Origin: Valencia hispanica
Lineage: Eukaryota; Chordata; Actinopteri; Cyprinodontiformes; Valenciidae
Length of the DNA: 64,000 nucleotides
Direction: 5' to 3'
NCBI GenBank assembly: GCA_963556495.2
Contig: OY747703.1
Location: forward strand, 58,415,296 to 58,479,295
Part shown: piece after piece, positions 11,301-25,400 of the stretch
Layout: each line of letters opens with the position of its first letter
Numbering within the stretch: the stretch's first letter is position 1
Position numbers and translations under genes: made by a program
Notes under the pieces: generated by a model
What the model saw: only the letters and a program-made list of their open reading frames with translations
What the model was told of the DNA's origin: nothing
Database searches by the model: none

Positions 11301-14300
11301 GCTGATAAGCAGCAAATAAATATTTGCTAAAACTAAATAAAAAAGGAAAAGACAGCATTCTACCCGTTGCTGATCTAAAATGTTGAACAATATGTCTATA
11401 GACATTAGATAGACCTCTTCTTTCTGCTTTTAAATCTCAGATTTATACACATCTGTTGTCCTTGGTCTTTCTTATGAGATGTGATAGTGTATTTTTAGAT
11501 TTTTTTTAAATTCAGCATTTTCTGTATTTCAAGCAACATCTTTATTTCCGAAATTTTTGATGCCTTTTTTTCCCGTTTTGTGGTATAAGAACAGAACAGA
11601 GGAGGAGACGTCCGACTGCTGGAGAACGACTTGTTGCCCCTGACATGTCCATTTTCCACTCCTCTGTGATTTATTTCTACATGGTGTGTGTGCAGCAACA
11701 CACCCATAGTTACACAACAATTAGCACTGAAGCTACAAGCTGCCTGGGGAAGCTGGAGCTGAACGAGGAGGAGGGATCGGTGAGAAATCTGCTCATTTCT
11801 CTCATCATGCCTTTTTCACACTATGAAATCTATATTTTAAAAACACAATGAAACATTTTAAACTAAAGAGCCGTGTCTAGTTTTACAGTTTTTCACCACA
11901 TGTTTATCAGTCCGATCAGATTAGAAAAATCCAAACAAAAACTGCTTCCATTATCCAGCTCTTTATTTCTGTGCTGGCAGCCATCATACCTGGTTGTGTA
12001 GGTGCCACGTCTGGTAGTCCGCCTCAGTGCACCTCCTGTTGAAGATGGACCTGAAATCTATTTTCACCAGCTGCCACTCAGAGCGATGACTGAAGTGTCC
12101 AAAGATCCTGGAAACAAGTTATGTAAAAAAAAAAAAGAAGAAAAAAGTGTGAGCTGGTAAATGATGGAAGAAGCCGTCAACAGATGAAGCTCTTTTTTTT
12201 TTTACCATTAAAGGTCTGAACCAGCCAGAACTGAGTGAGCTAATTTTCCCACATAAGGCTGTCTTCACATTAAAAGTTGTAATATGAAAGAAGCATTAAT
12301 GGTCCAAAGAAAAGGATCAATTTTCTCTTATTTAACATTGTGTTAAATTTGTGATATATTTTCAAGGGAAGCTCCATCTTATCTAGAAGAGGTTGGTGTT
12401 ATTAAAATATGTCAGAGGTGGTGAGACCCTCCAGATGAAAACAAACTTCAGCCAGAATGTGGATGGTTCTGTAGGGTCTTGGTGAGTGAATCTACAGACC
12501 CTTTCCAAAAAATTAGAATACCATAGAAAAAATTTTTTCTCCATAATTCCATTCAAATTGTTAAACTTCCATAGATTATAGATTCAGGGCCCACAAGTTA
12601 AACAATGTCATGTATTTAGTTGTTTATTTGTACCTAACTTGGGCTTCCAGCTCATAAAACCCACGACATCAGGAATTCAACAAATTAGAATACTGTGAAG
12701 AAATCACCATTTACTTCTCAGTTCAGAAATAGGATCACATCAAATCAATCAAAATGTGGCTTCACTTTGGTTCAATTGTCTCAGTTAGGTTCAATATGGA
12801 GAAGACTGCAGACTTGACAATTGGCCAGAAGACCATCATTGATCCCCTCCAAAGGATGGGTAAGCCACAAAAGTTCATAGCTAAGGAGGCTGGCTGTTCA
12901 CAGAGTGCTGTGTCCAAGCATACGAATGGAAAGTCTAGTGAAAGGGCAAAATGTGGCAGGAGACGATGCACCAGCAGAAGAGCTGACCGTTGGCTTCGGC
13001 GGATAATCAAACAGAGACGATTCATGAATCTGTGGAATGAGGCGGGAGTCACAGCTTCAAAAACCTCCACATTCAGACATGTCTCAACTGGGCCAAGGAG
13101 AAGAAGGACTGGACTGTTAGCCAGTGGTCCAAGGTCCTCTTTTCCAATGAAAGTAAAGTGTGTCTTTCATTATGGAATCAAGGTCCAAGGGTTTGGAAGA
13201 AGACGGGTGAGGAACAGAACCCAAGCTGCTTAAGGTCCAGTGTGAAATATCTACAGTCAGTCATGATCTGGGGTGCAATGTCCGGTGCAGGTGTTGGTAA
13301 ACTCTGCTTCCTTAAATCCAAGGTCATCGCATCAGTCTACCAGAATGTTTTAGAGGACTTCATGATTCCTTCTGCTGAGGATCTGTATTGAGATGCAGAT
13401 TTCATCTTCCAACAGGCCCCTGCCCAAACCGCCAGAAGCACCAAAACCAGGTTTGATGCCCATGCCATCACAGTGCTTGACTGACCAGCCAACTCGCCGG
13501 ACCTAAACCCCATTGAGAATCTATGGGGTATTATCAGGAGGAAAATGAGGGGCACCAGAGCCAAAAACAAAGAACAGCTGACAGCAAGCAACAAGGAAAT
13601 CTGGGCTTCCATGACTCCCAGGCAATGCCACAGACTGAGTGCCTGTCATGCTGCCCTATTCCTGCCTGATTGTGTTCACCTGTCTGTCTCATCATCCACA
13701 CCTGATCCTACTCACCTCCTGCCTTTAAGACCCCTCACTTCCTTTCACTCCCGGCCGGATCATCCTTCCTCCTAGTCCTCCTTCCTCCTAGTCCTCTATT
13801 GTCTTCATCCCCATGGTGTGTCGTCTTCCTGCCTCTTCGTTCCAGCCCGATGTCCAGTGTCTCCGTTCACCACCATCATCACGATCTCCTCACTTTAATA
13901 AAACATCCTGCACCTTCCTTCAGCGAGTGCGTTTGGGTCCATTCTCCACACACCCCGTGACAGAATGATCCGGCCCTAAACATGGACCCAGCACTCGCCC
14001 GGGAGATCGCCGCCCTGCGCCAGGACGTCTGGGCTGACCTGGCCAGACTCGCTGCCTCTCCTCACCTCCCTGTGCGGGTCTCCGGAGCCGGGGAGATCCT
14101 CGGAGTGCTCCCTCACTTCCAGAGTGTCTTCTCGGCCCGGGAGCTCGCCGATCTGCGGCGCAAGGCGGAGAGGATTCGCCAGGAGGCGTTGGACCAGACG
14201 ATCGGTCCGCCCTCTCCGCCTCCACCATCTGGCCGTAGGCGACGGACCCGCCGAACCGGCGTTTCAGCGAGCGAGGAGCAGGGCGGCGCGGCCACACGGA

Positions 14301-16422
14301 CCACCAACGTCGGCTCCATCTCCGCGTGGCACCCACCGCCGGTTCTCTCCCCCGCCGTCTTTGTCCCTCCTCCAGCTGGCTCTTCGGGGGCTCCTCACAT
14401 CAGGGAGGAGGACCTCTTCGAGTTTTTCTATTGGGACAAGACGGCCTACCTCTGCTCCAGGGGAGCGCCTCGCCGCAGACAGCGACGCCGCCGAGGTGGG
14501 GCCGCACCCAGGGAAGTTCCGGCTCCTGTCCAGCTCCAGAGCCCGTTCCAGCTCCAGAGCCCGTTCCAGCTCCAGAGCCCGCCGTTGTTGTGGTCAGTGA
14601 TTAAGGTACGGGGATTTCCTACCAAGTATTGAAGATTGACATATCATTTTGAAAGTACCATATTTTGATTGATTTTGATGTGATCCTAATTTCTCTCTTT
14701 ATTCCTGCAAAAACGGAGAAGAAAATGGTGATTTCTTTACAGTATTCTAATTTGTTGAATTCCTGATTTCTTGGGTTTTATGAGCTGGAAGCCAAAATAT
14801 GTACAAATAAACTAAATACTTGAAATTGTTTAAGCTGTGGGCCCTGAATCTATAATCTATGGAAGTTTAACATTTTGAATGGGATTATGGAGAAAAAATT
14901 TTTCTATGGTATTCTAATTTTTTGGAAAGGGTCTGTATATGAATGCAGGGGTTTCCCACCATGGTGGGAGGTCACTAAACGCAGGGGCTACAATCAGTCC
15001 CACCCTGTGGTGGTAACACGGCTGTACTGCGTTGCTATTGGCTGTATGACTGCTAGGAGGTGTGGCATCCCACTGCTGCCATTCACCACGCCCTCACTGC
15101 ATCTCCCTCTACTGTACATAGCAGTATCATTAATTTGCTTGGATGAAAAACACAAATTATGAAGCTCAAAGGTCAGATAGGCACCCCGACCCAGAGAGGT
15201 ACCGGTTCTTTCAAGAATGGCCCCCTGGACAAAACCACACATTATTCACTAAAACAATATGATTATTTGTAAATATTGTCACTTTTTTGTCACATATGGA
15301 GATGCGTTTTAAAGTATCTGGAATCACTTCAGGCTACACATTATCCTGTTCTGCTCTTCATAATCCAAAGTGGTCCTAATACCATAAAAACACTGAAAAT
15401 GCTCTTCAAAAACACGCTGAAGGTTTCGTCAATCGTTTTAAAGAATCTCAGTTGAAGTCAAACCAGGAGATGCAGTTGAGACCCTTAAAAAAATCACTGA
15501 AGTAGGATGTGAAGCAATAAATATTACAGTGATTATATTGTGTACTTCTCAGGGGGTACAAATATGCAATATAAAACTCAGTCGGGGTGTTAACTACCTG
15601 TCTGGTGATGCATGTCGCCCTGGGGAGGAAGCCACATCCCCACTATCAAAAACCGCCACCAACCCAAAGTAATGATTGTAATAGTAGCGTTGGATTTGTC
15701 CCCTGGCACATATAGCAGCTACATCCTGATGCGGTCCAGGAAAGTCTTGGAGCTGCAGCGTAAGAGACCGGATCGTTGTGGGAGGAACCGGGGTAATCCC
15801 ACAGGGCGAGCCCTGAGAGTGGAGGGACACCATGACTGCTTTTCAACCGTTTTACACTGAAGGATGCTTTCCAACTTAGTAGCAAACCAGAAACATTTAG
15901 GATCGGTTGTGGAGAGCATAGCGGCGTCTTCCTCCAGCTTTTAAAAGCTGCTAGAAGAAAGTTTCAGGAAACTCTGAATCATCTTAAAAGTTTATAAAAT
16001 CCGTTGCCTGATCTTTGAAAGAGACAAAGGAAATAATCTGGGAGATAAAAAGAAGTGATAAACAGTTGTTCTTTCTCCAGACAGCCTCGATTAGAAGAGC
16101 TTCTCGATTGCCTTTGTTTTCTGCACAGCAGGACTGGAGAATAAAACGTCTGCTTCAGAAACAAAAGTAGAAAAAAACTACTTCCTCACTCCACAAAGTC
16201 GAGCGAGCAGACATCCTACGTTCAGATTTAATTGTTGTCATGCTACTCAAATCAGAAAACCCAAACCAAATAACAATAAGACAAAATAATGACTAATCTA
16301 TCTTTATTCTGAAAAGTTAATATGAATAAATGCTCTTGTTTTCCTCTGACCAGAAACTAAATACAATTCAAGGTTATTAGATCGGCTAGGAGAATATTCC
16401 ATCTCCAGCTGAATGGAGTGGC

Positions 16423-16465
<43 letters not shown>

Positions 16466-19400
16466 ATGTGTGTGTGTGCGTGCGTGTGCGTGTGTGTGTG
16501 ACCATATAGCAACATATTAATCACAATCTGTCAATTAGTGCCGGAGGCATCCGACCATGACAGGCACTTACTGCAGAAATTAGTACAAATTGATAAGAAA
16601 GCGGTGCATGATGGTCTTATGAAAACTGATGGCCAAGAGGCTCGATGTTGGAGGACGTCTTCACAGCCTCAGCATCATCTTTACTAAACTTCACATTCCT
16701 TCATGTGATCTGCCTGAGACTGCAGAGGGCTGTCATATTCCCTTCCTGCTCTCGTTTCTCCTGCTGCGCCCCATCACTCTCCCGCTGAGCGGCACCGCAG
16801 CCCGCCGTCGCTCCGTCATTAATGGCAGGTGTCATGAAACATTGATGTGTCCATGGAGACCCTTTGGTAACAAGCCCCGCAGGTCTGAAGCTCTACTGCA
16901 ATAACGGGGGCGGTGCTGCGTCATATGAATGCTCCCCAGCTCGTGGCTATCCTAATAATAAATGTGGAGGGAATCTTCATAACTCTGCTCTCTGAATGCA
17001 CACCGATTCATGCTCGCCGCTTTGCCCAATTTCTAATGCAGTTAAAAGTTTTCAAAACTAAACTTTCTTTGCTGTTTTCTTGTCTTTTTGATAATTTTCC
17101 TTCATGCTCTTCAAATGGACGGTCGCGCTGTCGCCGGCTGCCAAAGCACTGATCTCCTGTGATCACAATCTGGAGACAGCCAGTTTTGATGTTGGCTAGA
17201 CCTTGAGAGAAAGTCTTTTTTTTAATCATGAAGAAGAAAACAAGCAGAGAGGAATGCTGAATGGCTCAGAAGGCGAGGCAAAGCTGAGGTTACAGGAATA
17301 CTTCTGTTTTTGGTCAATGTAGATTAAATAGACATAGTCAGTATCTTACCTACAGCAGTCTGCAGTCAGAGAAATCTGCGTTTGGCGAATCAGGGAGAAA
17401 ACTCAGAGGAGTCAGGCTAACAACTAGGAAAAGCAGGTTTTTTCACAGATTTATCAGCCAAACAACATTAGTGTTCCTATAAAGCAGAAACTCCCCCTGC
17501 TGCAGACCAGATAAGTCCACCAGGGCTGTTTCTACATTTAATCCGACTGCTTCAGTTCTCCACCCTGTCCACCTGGTTCTTTGCATTACAGACTCATCTT
17601 TGATTATCAACGATGTCTGTCCTTCCTGGTTGGGGCTTATTTTTTTTACACCTACCCGCGAGCTAACCCTAACCCTCTACCCCTCAACCCTAACCCTACC
17701 CCTCTACACCTACCCCTCTCCCCTACCCCTCTCCCCTACCCCTCTACCCCTAACCCTACCCCTCTACCCCTAACCCTAACCCTCTACCTGACACTATCAT
17801 AATAATAATAAGCTCTTATTAGGTTGAGCTTTGAGTTCTAAGATGGCGTTGCTCATGTTGGTGCAGCTCTGCTACATTAGCTCTGACTGGTTCTTTTTTT
17901 ATACTCTGGTTGAGTCATCGCTGTTTGGACAATTATTCCCTCTGGTTCTTGATGCTGTGCAGCTGGAAGGATTTTTGCTCTTACTTTTTTACTGTCAGAC
18001 AGCTTCTGTAATGCATTACTTTGGCAACAAGATTTTTTTGGGGGGGGGTTTATAATCCCGGAGCAGCTGATTAGCATTTTAAAAGCTCAAACATTACCTG
18101 AACTATCTAAGAGAAGTTGAAAAGGATGCTTCATGGATGCAGAGGAGAACCAAAGAGCAGAGAGAGAAGGAGGAAGTTCAAACCATCTCTTCCATCCATC
18201 ATAATGGCCAAGGATCATATCCCCTAGTCCAACGTCTCTCTGCCCGGCTTTCTGACCATACGGCCCGGAATTTATAGAGCAGTGGCAAAAGCAAAAGAGG
18301 TGGATTAGCAGAGCTAGCCAAAGACTGATTGTGTCATCCAGGACATGTTACTGTGGAATATCGTCTCTGCTGCCTGGATGTTGAGCTGTTAGTCAAGTGC
18401 CTGCCATACAGCAACAGTCTTCAGTCAGAGACATCTTCAGGTATGCTGCAAGACTGACTGCTACTGGAGAACCCTCCTGCCCACAGGATCACCATCCACA
18501 ACTACTCTTTGAAGATTATTCTATAATATGAGTTATGACAACATTTAAATCAAGTATTTTTAACTGAGCTGGATGTCTCATTGATAAATCCTCCCTGGTT
18601 TGGCAGACTGCGATTCCTCCAACTGCTAACTTGACATGTAAAAAGAAAATCCATGTCCAACACATGAACACTTTGTTGAATTTCTTTCCTCCTTCCTTTA
18701 TATTGATGCATTTTATCAGAGGCTGATATGTGCTACTCACGTCATGATGAGCGTCTCCTCCCCCGGCTCCCCCAGGACCCCGTCCACAAACAGAGGCGTG
18801 TTGGAGAAGCTGTACTTGTTCCACTGCCGTCCTTCGTCGAAGCTCAGCCTGAGAAGACAAACAGCTGCTGCACAAGGGATCCATGCTAATCCCCTCCGAC
18901 TGTGTGCACAAGCTAATGACCCTTAGAGGTGTCTAACAACTTTATTTCATATTCTGCGCAGGACTGAGGGACTCTGCTCAGTGAACAGCGATCAGTGCGA
19001 GATACACTCATTATGACTTCAAACACGGAGAGGGGAAATCGAATGACAGTTGTAAGAGCAGTCATTTTCCAGAGCTGCTGGCTCCTCTAACAGGAATCAT
19101 ATCATCCCTCAGCTCGAAGACAAACTCATTTGGTTTTCTGTTTGACTAACTTAAGACTTGGAGCTCCCTCCGAGGGAATTAGTCATGCTGTGACAAACGG
19201 CAGCTCCATCGTAATGACTCACCACAGGTGTCGGATGGGAAGTGGAGTGTGTCTTATTGCCACCAAGGCTCCACCTTGGTCGAGATAAAGCACGGCATAC
19301 TCCTCATCAAAGATCTGCAGGAGAAAGGAGGAGGTGGATAAAACGCAGTGAAGTGTCACTTCTGAACATCTGCACACACAAACCAGCCTTCACTGTTACA

Positions 19401-22400
19401 GTAAGGATGCTACATATTGTTGACCTTACAAGCTAACTTGACCTCAGAGGTCATAATAGGATCCTGTTGAACTAAAATCTAACGAAAGTGACTTCATATA
19501 ACAGCACGGATGTAATTTACATATTGGCCCTCGGGTTCGTTCAAATGATCTTTCAACAATGTTTTTCATTAAAAAGAGCCTCATAAACTGAAATATTGGC
19601 AATAAGGCAACAGATGGTGGGGGGGGTATTCACATTTATTCTGTAATAGAGAAATACAAGTAATATTTATAAATTGTGCTGAATCTTCTTTCTTTTGTTT
19701 TTCTTAACCTGCATCAGCATCTCTTCTCAAGCGGTTATTTACGCCTCGAGCTGACTTCTGAGTTCAAAGAGGGAACTGAAAAGTTTGATTGACTCTTTTG
19801 TTTCAACCTAATTTCTACAGAGCCTAGTAAAAGTTTCACACCACATTTTAAAAAAAATATTTTGTCACATCACAACCACTCACATTATGTAAAAAGATTA
19901 GTTACCATAACTCTGTGGATGATATTCAGCTTTACATTACATCCAACACTAAGCAAATCCATCAAGCAAATCAATGGATAGATGTGCCATAATTTTCTCC
20001 AGCTGAACAAAACAAAATTGAACTAATTATCTTTAAAGAGGCACGATCAACAATCAGCACACAGATTCAACTAATCCAGCTAGAAACTACTGATCAGGCC
20101 TGAAATCTAGGTGTAGTGATGGACTCAGACCTGAACCTCCAGGGTCACATAAAGGCAATAACAAGGTCAGCGTTCTATCACCTGAAGAACATTTCATCTC
20201 ATCCATGCCTTTATCTTTAGTTGCTTTAGTTGGATTGATTACTGCAACAGCGTCTTCACAGGTCTGCCTAAAAAGTCGATCAGACAGCTGCAGCTGATCC
20301 AGAACGCTGCTGCTCGTGTTCCTCACTAGAACCAGGAAAGTAGAGCTCATCACCCCAGTTCTAAAGTCCTTACAGTGGCTCCCTTTAGCTCAGAGAATAG
20401 ACTTCTAAATACTTTTACTAGTTTATAAATCTTTGAATGGTGTAGCACCAAAGTATGTTGAAGATCTACTGTTACTATAGCAACCCCCCCCCCCCCAGAC
20501 CACTCAGGTCCTCTAATTCCAGTCTACTCAACATCTCTAGAATCAGAACCAAACATGGAGAATCAGCTTTTAGTTTCTATGCTCCTCTAATCTGGAACAA
20601 ACTTCCAGATCACTGAACAGCTGCTAAAACACTGAGTTCCTTTAAATCAAAGCTAAAAACCATCTGTTTTGAGCTGCCTTGCATCAATTGAATAATAACT
20701 TTTACAAATCTTTTAATAGTAGTATGTTTTAATGTTCTTTAGGTCTGCAGTGTTTTATTTCTGTTTTTATTGTTGATTTTTTTTTTACCCTAATCACCCA
20801 AAGCACATTGAATTGCCTTGTTGCTGAAAGTGTGCTATAGAAATACATTTGTCTTTGCTTGAAAGAGGTTCTTTAGAGAACATCAGAGAACAACCAGCAT
20901 CATGGAGACCAAGGAACCCAGCAGACAGGTCAGGGAGAACGTTGTGGAGAAGTTTAAAGCAGGGTTACGTTGTACCACAATATCTCTGGCTTTCAACATC
21001 TCAGCGAAGCTCTCTTAACCAAGATATTGTTCATGACTTTGCTTTTTCCAGTTAGCGTAGCAACATTTGCCAGAACTGCAACAGACAACGTACCTCCAAC
21101 GTTCCAGACGACCTCCAGCTGTTTCACATGTCTATCACATTAACAATAAACACTAGACTCTATGAGCACCTACAAGCTAGCTTTAAATTATGTTTGTCTT
21201 TAGAGTTTCCTGACTTTTTTATGGCACAAAATGTACTAAAGTCTTGGTTTGTCTTCATGTCCCTGAGGCATATGTAAAGTTTGAACCTTACCCCCTGTCT
21301 AAATGTCTCCATAAAGATCCATCTTCAATACAAACTTAATAATGATTTGTTTTATCTACAGAGGAACATTTATTGGCTTTGACTGCAGTCTCCTGGCAAA
21401 GTTTGGAGGGAAGTGGACTAAAATACCTCCCTGTCACTTGTCCAGACTGAATTTACTCACTTAAATAGTGGGTTCTTTTCTTTGAAATACTTCTTTAATT
21501 TCCTTGCTGAGTTAATTTGCTTTAGATCTCAAAGAAAAATGGTTTCAATGGCATTCAGAAAGCAAAATCCACATTTCCTGCCTTCATTAAAAACATTTTT
21601 TTTTAATGAAAAGATATCTAGAAAGACAGTTCTTAGCAGTCGAGGCTAAATTTGATGTAAATGGGAAGAATTGTGTTGAAAGTGCTCTGCAGATGTATAA
21701 ACCTAATAGCAGATGGTGAACAGAGAAATGACGATGAAGGAAGATCTATTTTAAATTATTTGCCAATTTGGTGCTGGCATCTTATTCACAAAGGTTGTAC
21801 TTGATATTAAAGGTTTAAAAACGTAGGAAACGTAGACCCTGAATAAGTTGGTTATATAAGCTATTAAAAAGAATAACATGGATATCGGGGGATTGACTAG
21901 TACTTGCTGAGATCTAGCTTTCGGATGTAGCCGCCTGAATTAACAAACATAACCTCGTAGAAAACCCCTTTTTTTTCATTTAAACTGCTTTGTACAGGTT
22001 TTGTGCTTCCTCAATCTTCACTGTTAAAACAACTTACTTGCAGCAACAAACCCCACAACAAAGAATGAAGAAGTTAGCAGCACTTGTTTGCCTTTACTGA
22101 ACAAAAAAGATCAATTGTATTTGATTCAAGCTAAACGTGCCCTGTATTCCGGAGTCCAGGTATTTCAGCTATAGATTTAGCTGTCAAATTATCACTATTC
22201 CAGCAGCTCTGGTCTGTGGCTACTGTAATGGTGGAAATATTTAATTTATTTAGTATTTGACTACAATCCTTGTCTTAGTGTGAGTAACAACTAGGACAGT
22301 AGGTCAGGTTAAAGAACACAAGTAAACTCAGCAAAAAAAGAAACGTCGTCTGACTTTCAACTGTTTTTATTTTGAGTAAACTTAATGTGTGTAAATATTT

Positions 22401-25400
22401 GTATGAACACTAAAATAGTCAACACCATAAGACATAAACTAAAAATGTTTCACAGACATGTGACTAACAGAAATAGAATAATGTGTCCTTGAATGAAGGG
22501 AGGCTCAAAATCAAAAGTACCAGTCAGTATCTGGTGTGGCCACCAGCTGCTTGAAGTACTGCAGTGCATCTCCTCCTCATGGACTGGACCAGATTTGTCA
22601 GTTCTTGCTGTGAGATGTTACCCCACTCTTCCACCAAGGCACTTGTTAGTTCCTGGACATTTCTGGGGGGAATGGCCCTAGCCCTCACCCTGCGATCCAA
22701 CAGGTCCCAGACGTGCTCAATGGGATTGAGATCCGGGCTCTTCGCTCGCCATGGTGGAACACTGACATTGCTGTCATGCAGAAACTCACGCACAGAACGA
22801 GCAGCATGGCTGCTGGAGGATCATGTCCGGATGAGCATGCATAAAGGGTACCACACGAGGGAGGAGGATGTCTTCCCTGCACCGCAACATATTAGGATTG
22901 CCTGCAATGACAACAAGCTCAGTCCGATGGTGATGTGATATACCGCCCCAGACCATGACGGACCCCCCACCTCCAAATCCATCCCGCTCCAGGGTACAGG
23001 CCTCGGTGTAACGCTCATTCCTTCGACCATAAACACGAATCCGTCCATCACCCCTGGTGAGACAAAACCGTGATTCATCAGTGAAGAGCACTTTTTGCCA
23101 CTCCTGTCTGGTCCAGCGAAGGTGGGTTTGTGCCCATAGGCGGCGTTGTTGCTGGTGATGTCTGGTAAGGACCTTCCTTACAACAGGCCTACAAGCCCTC
23201 AGTCCAGCCTCTCTCAGCCTATTGCGGACAGTCTGAGCACTGATGGAGGGATTGTGTGTTCCTGGTGTGACTCGGGCAGTTTTTGTGGCCATCCTGTACC
23301 TGTCACGCAGGTGTGATATTCGGATGTACCGATCCTGTGCAGGTGTTGTTACACGTGGTCTTCCACTGCGAGGATGATCAGCTGTCCTTCCTGTCTCCCT
23401 GTAGCGCTGTCTTAGGCGTCTCACAGTGCGGACATTAGCCACATCAGCAGTCCTCATGCCTCCTCGCAGCATGCCTAATGCACGTTCACGCAGATGAGCA
23501 GGGACCCTGGGCATCTTTCTTTGGGTGTTTTTGACAGTCGGTAGACAAGTCTCTTTAGTGTCCTGCGTTTTTCGAACTGTGACCTTAAATGCCTACTTTC
23601 TGTAAGCTGTTAAGGTCTTAACGACCATTCCACAGGTGCATGTTAATTAATTGATTATGGTTAATTGAACATGCATGGAAAACATTGTTTAAGCCCTTTA
23701 CAATGAAGATCTGTAAAGTTATTTGGATTTTTAAAAGATTATTGTTGAAATACACAGTCCTGAAAAAGGGACGTTTCTTTTTTGGCTGAGTTTATGTTGT
23801 TCTAGTATATTTCTTATATAGATGTGTTAGATTGCAGGATCACAGATGTCAGCATGTTATCTAAAAGGACACAACATACTCCATGCTCTCAGTATCTGAT
23901 ATTTGACCAGTATGAAGTGGTTCTCCCAGATGAAAGGCAAGGATGACTGGTTTTAGGAAGAGGAGCTAATGTAAATTAGAGATTATAGCCTAATAGTATA
24001 TCATGTTTTAGAATTGATTGGTTGGAAGGTTTGAGTGATGCAAATGCTTTTGTGCTCGTTAGTCCTACGTTTTGATCAACATGATGTAATAAATACTTAA
24101 ATGCCTTAATGACGTCAGTCTCATCCTTGTTAAAGATATTTTTCCCAAAACATTTGGCGCCCAACTTGGGGCCCTCTGACTCTTCCCTTTCCATAACACT
24201 ATATTTTCTCTGGCTAACTTCAGACTGGCCTGTGGGTTTCCCAAGAGACCAGATGATCCCCTCCATCACCAATCCTATAGAAGAGAAGCTGGTGCACACT
24301 TTTTCTGATAAAGGCATGCACTTTCATATTAACAATGATAACAATCTGCCATAGGGTCGTGTGATTATATTTAAGGGTTTTTTGTGACTTATTTTAGTGT
24401 CTTGCAGCCTGCTCTTAGGATGAAGGTTTTTGAGTGGCCACATTTTGAACGTTCCTCAGTTGTAAACTTTTTTTCCACACATTGGAACGGCTGACTTCAA
24501 ACAAGTCAAAATGCTAAATAATGACACTGTTATGTGTGCCTGATGCAATATGCCTGTGTGGCTTAGGTGGTTTTCTGTTGAAATAAATGCCGGATGTCCA
24601 AATGTATTTTTTTACCACCAACTGCCTGTTTTATTATATTTCACCAAAAGTTTTAAAAGGTGTTTTGTCTCTTCTCAGTTTTTTGGGTGTGTTGCTTGAA
24701 TTCTTCATTAATGGGCAAATAGTTTTACTGTCTATCTTTTAACGGTGACAGAAAATCTGAAGATGATCCGTCATTTTGACTGATTAGTATTCACACCTCT
24801 GAGCACCTGGTGCAAATGCACAGACATTTTCCACTTTACAGAGTAAAGGTAACTAAACCATTAAAAATAAGATAAAGCCCTTTCTTTTTCACTCGCTTTG
24901 GACCCATCCTATACAGCGATGCAGCTGATTTATTGATTTTCTTTTACTGGCTAACGGCCTCCGGGGGCACTATAGCAGGAAGCACAAAAGTGAAGACACT
25001 ACCGGTAGTTTTCATGCACGCACCCTCATCATGGAAAACACACGAAGAAATACAGCTTTCAAGTTACTGGCAATCAACCAAGCTAAGCAGGATACCAGGT
25101 GTAGCTTCTCTGGAGAGAAAAACACTGAGAACAAAACTAATTTAAACAGTCAAAATAACGACAAATAATACAACTGGAGAGTCGTAGAAGAGAAAAGTAG
25201 CAGACTGAAGAAAATTGGTAAGTCTGTCCTCCAGCAGTCTAAGCCTATAGCAGCATAACTACAGAGATAGCTCAGGATGACCTTAGCCACTCTAACTATA
25301 AGCTTTATCAAAAAGGAAAGTTTTAAGCCTGGCCTTAAAAGTAAACAGAGTGTCTGCCTCACGGACTAAAGCTGGGAGCTGGTTCCACAGGAGAGGAGCC

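Larger units (their letters stand above)
12495..14935 (+). mobile_element. Tc1-like transposon with about 220-bp inverted repeats, carrying an LTR/gag insertion
   Basis: Begins CAGACCCTTTCC after TA (12493-12494) and ends with its inverse before TA (14936-14937). The left repeat 12495-12719 and right repeat 14713-14935 match over about 220 bp, including the words AGATTCAGGGCCCACA and CAACAAATTAGAATACTGT. Long inverted repeats are a Tc1 IR/DR-type feature. A degraded transposase reads on the plus strand and is broken near its end by retroelement DNA from 13644. Confidence 0.85.

Noticed and set aside
14124..14604. Plus-strand 158- and 92-codon frames inside the gag-like region
   Set aside because: Shadows of the frame 13982-14632 in GC-rich DNA.
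15594..15919. Overlapping 60-80-codon frames on both strands
   Set aside because: Frames on both strands at once and no motif; more likely an old repeat.
23976..24317. Minus 113-codon frame
   Set aside because: No recognisable domain, no neighbouring exons; cannot be told from chance.
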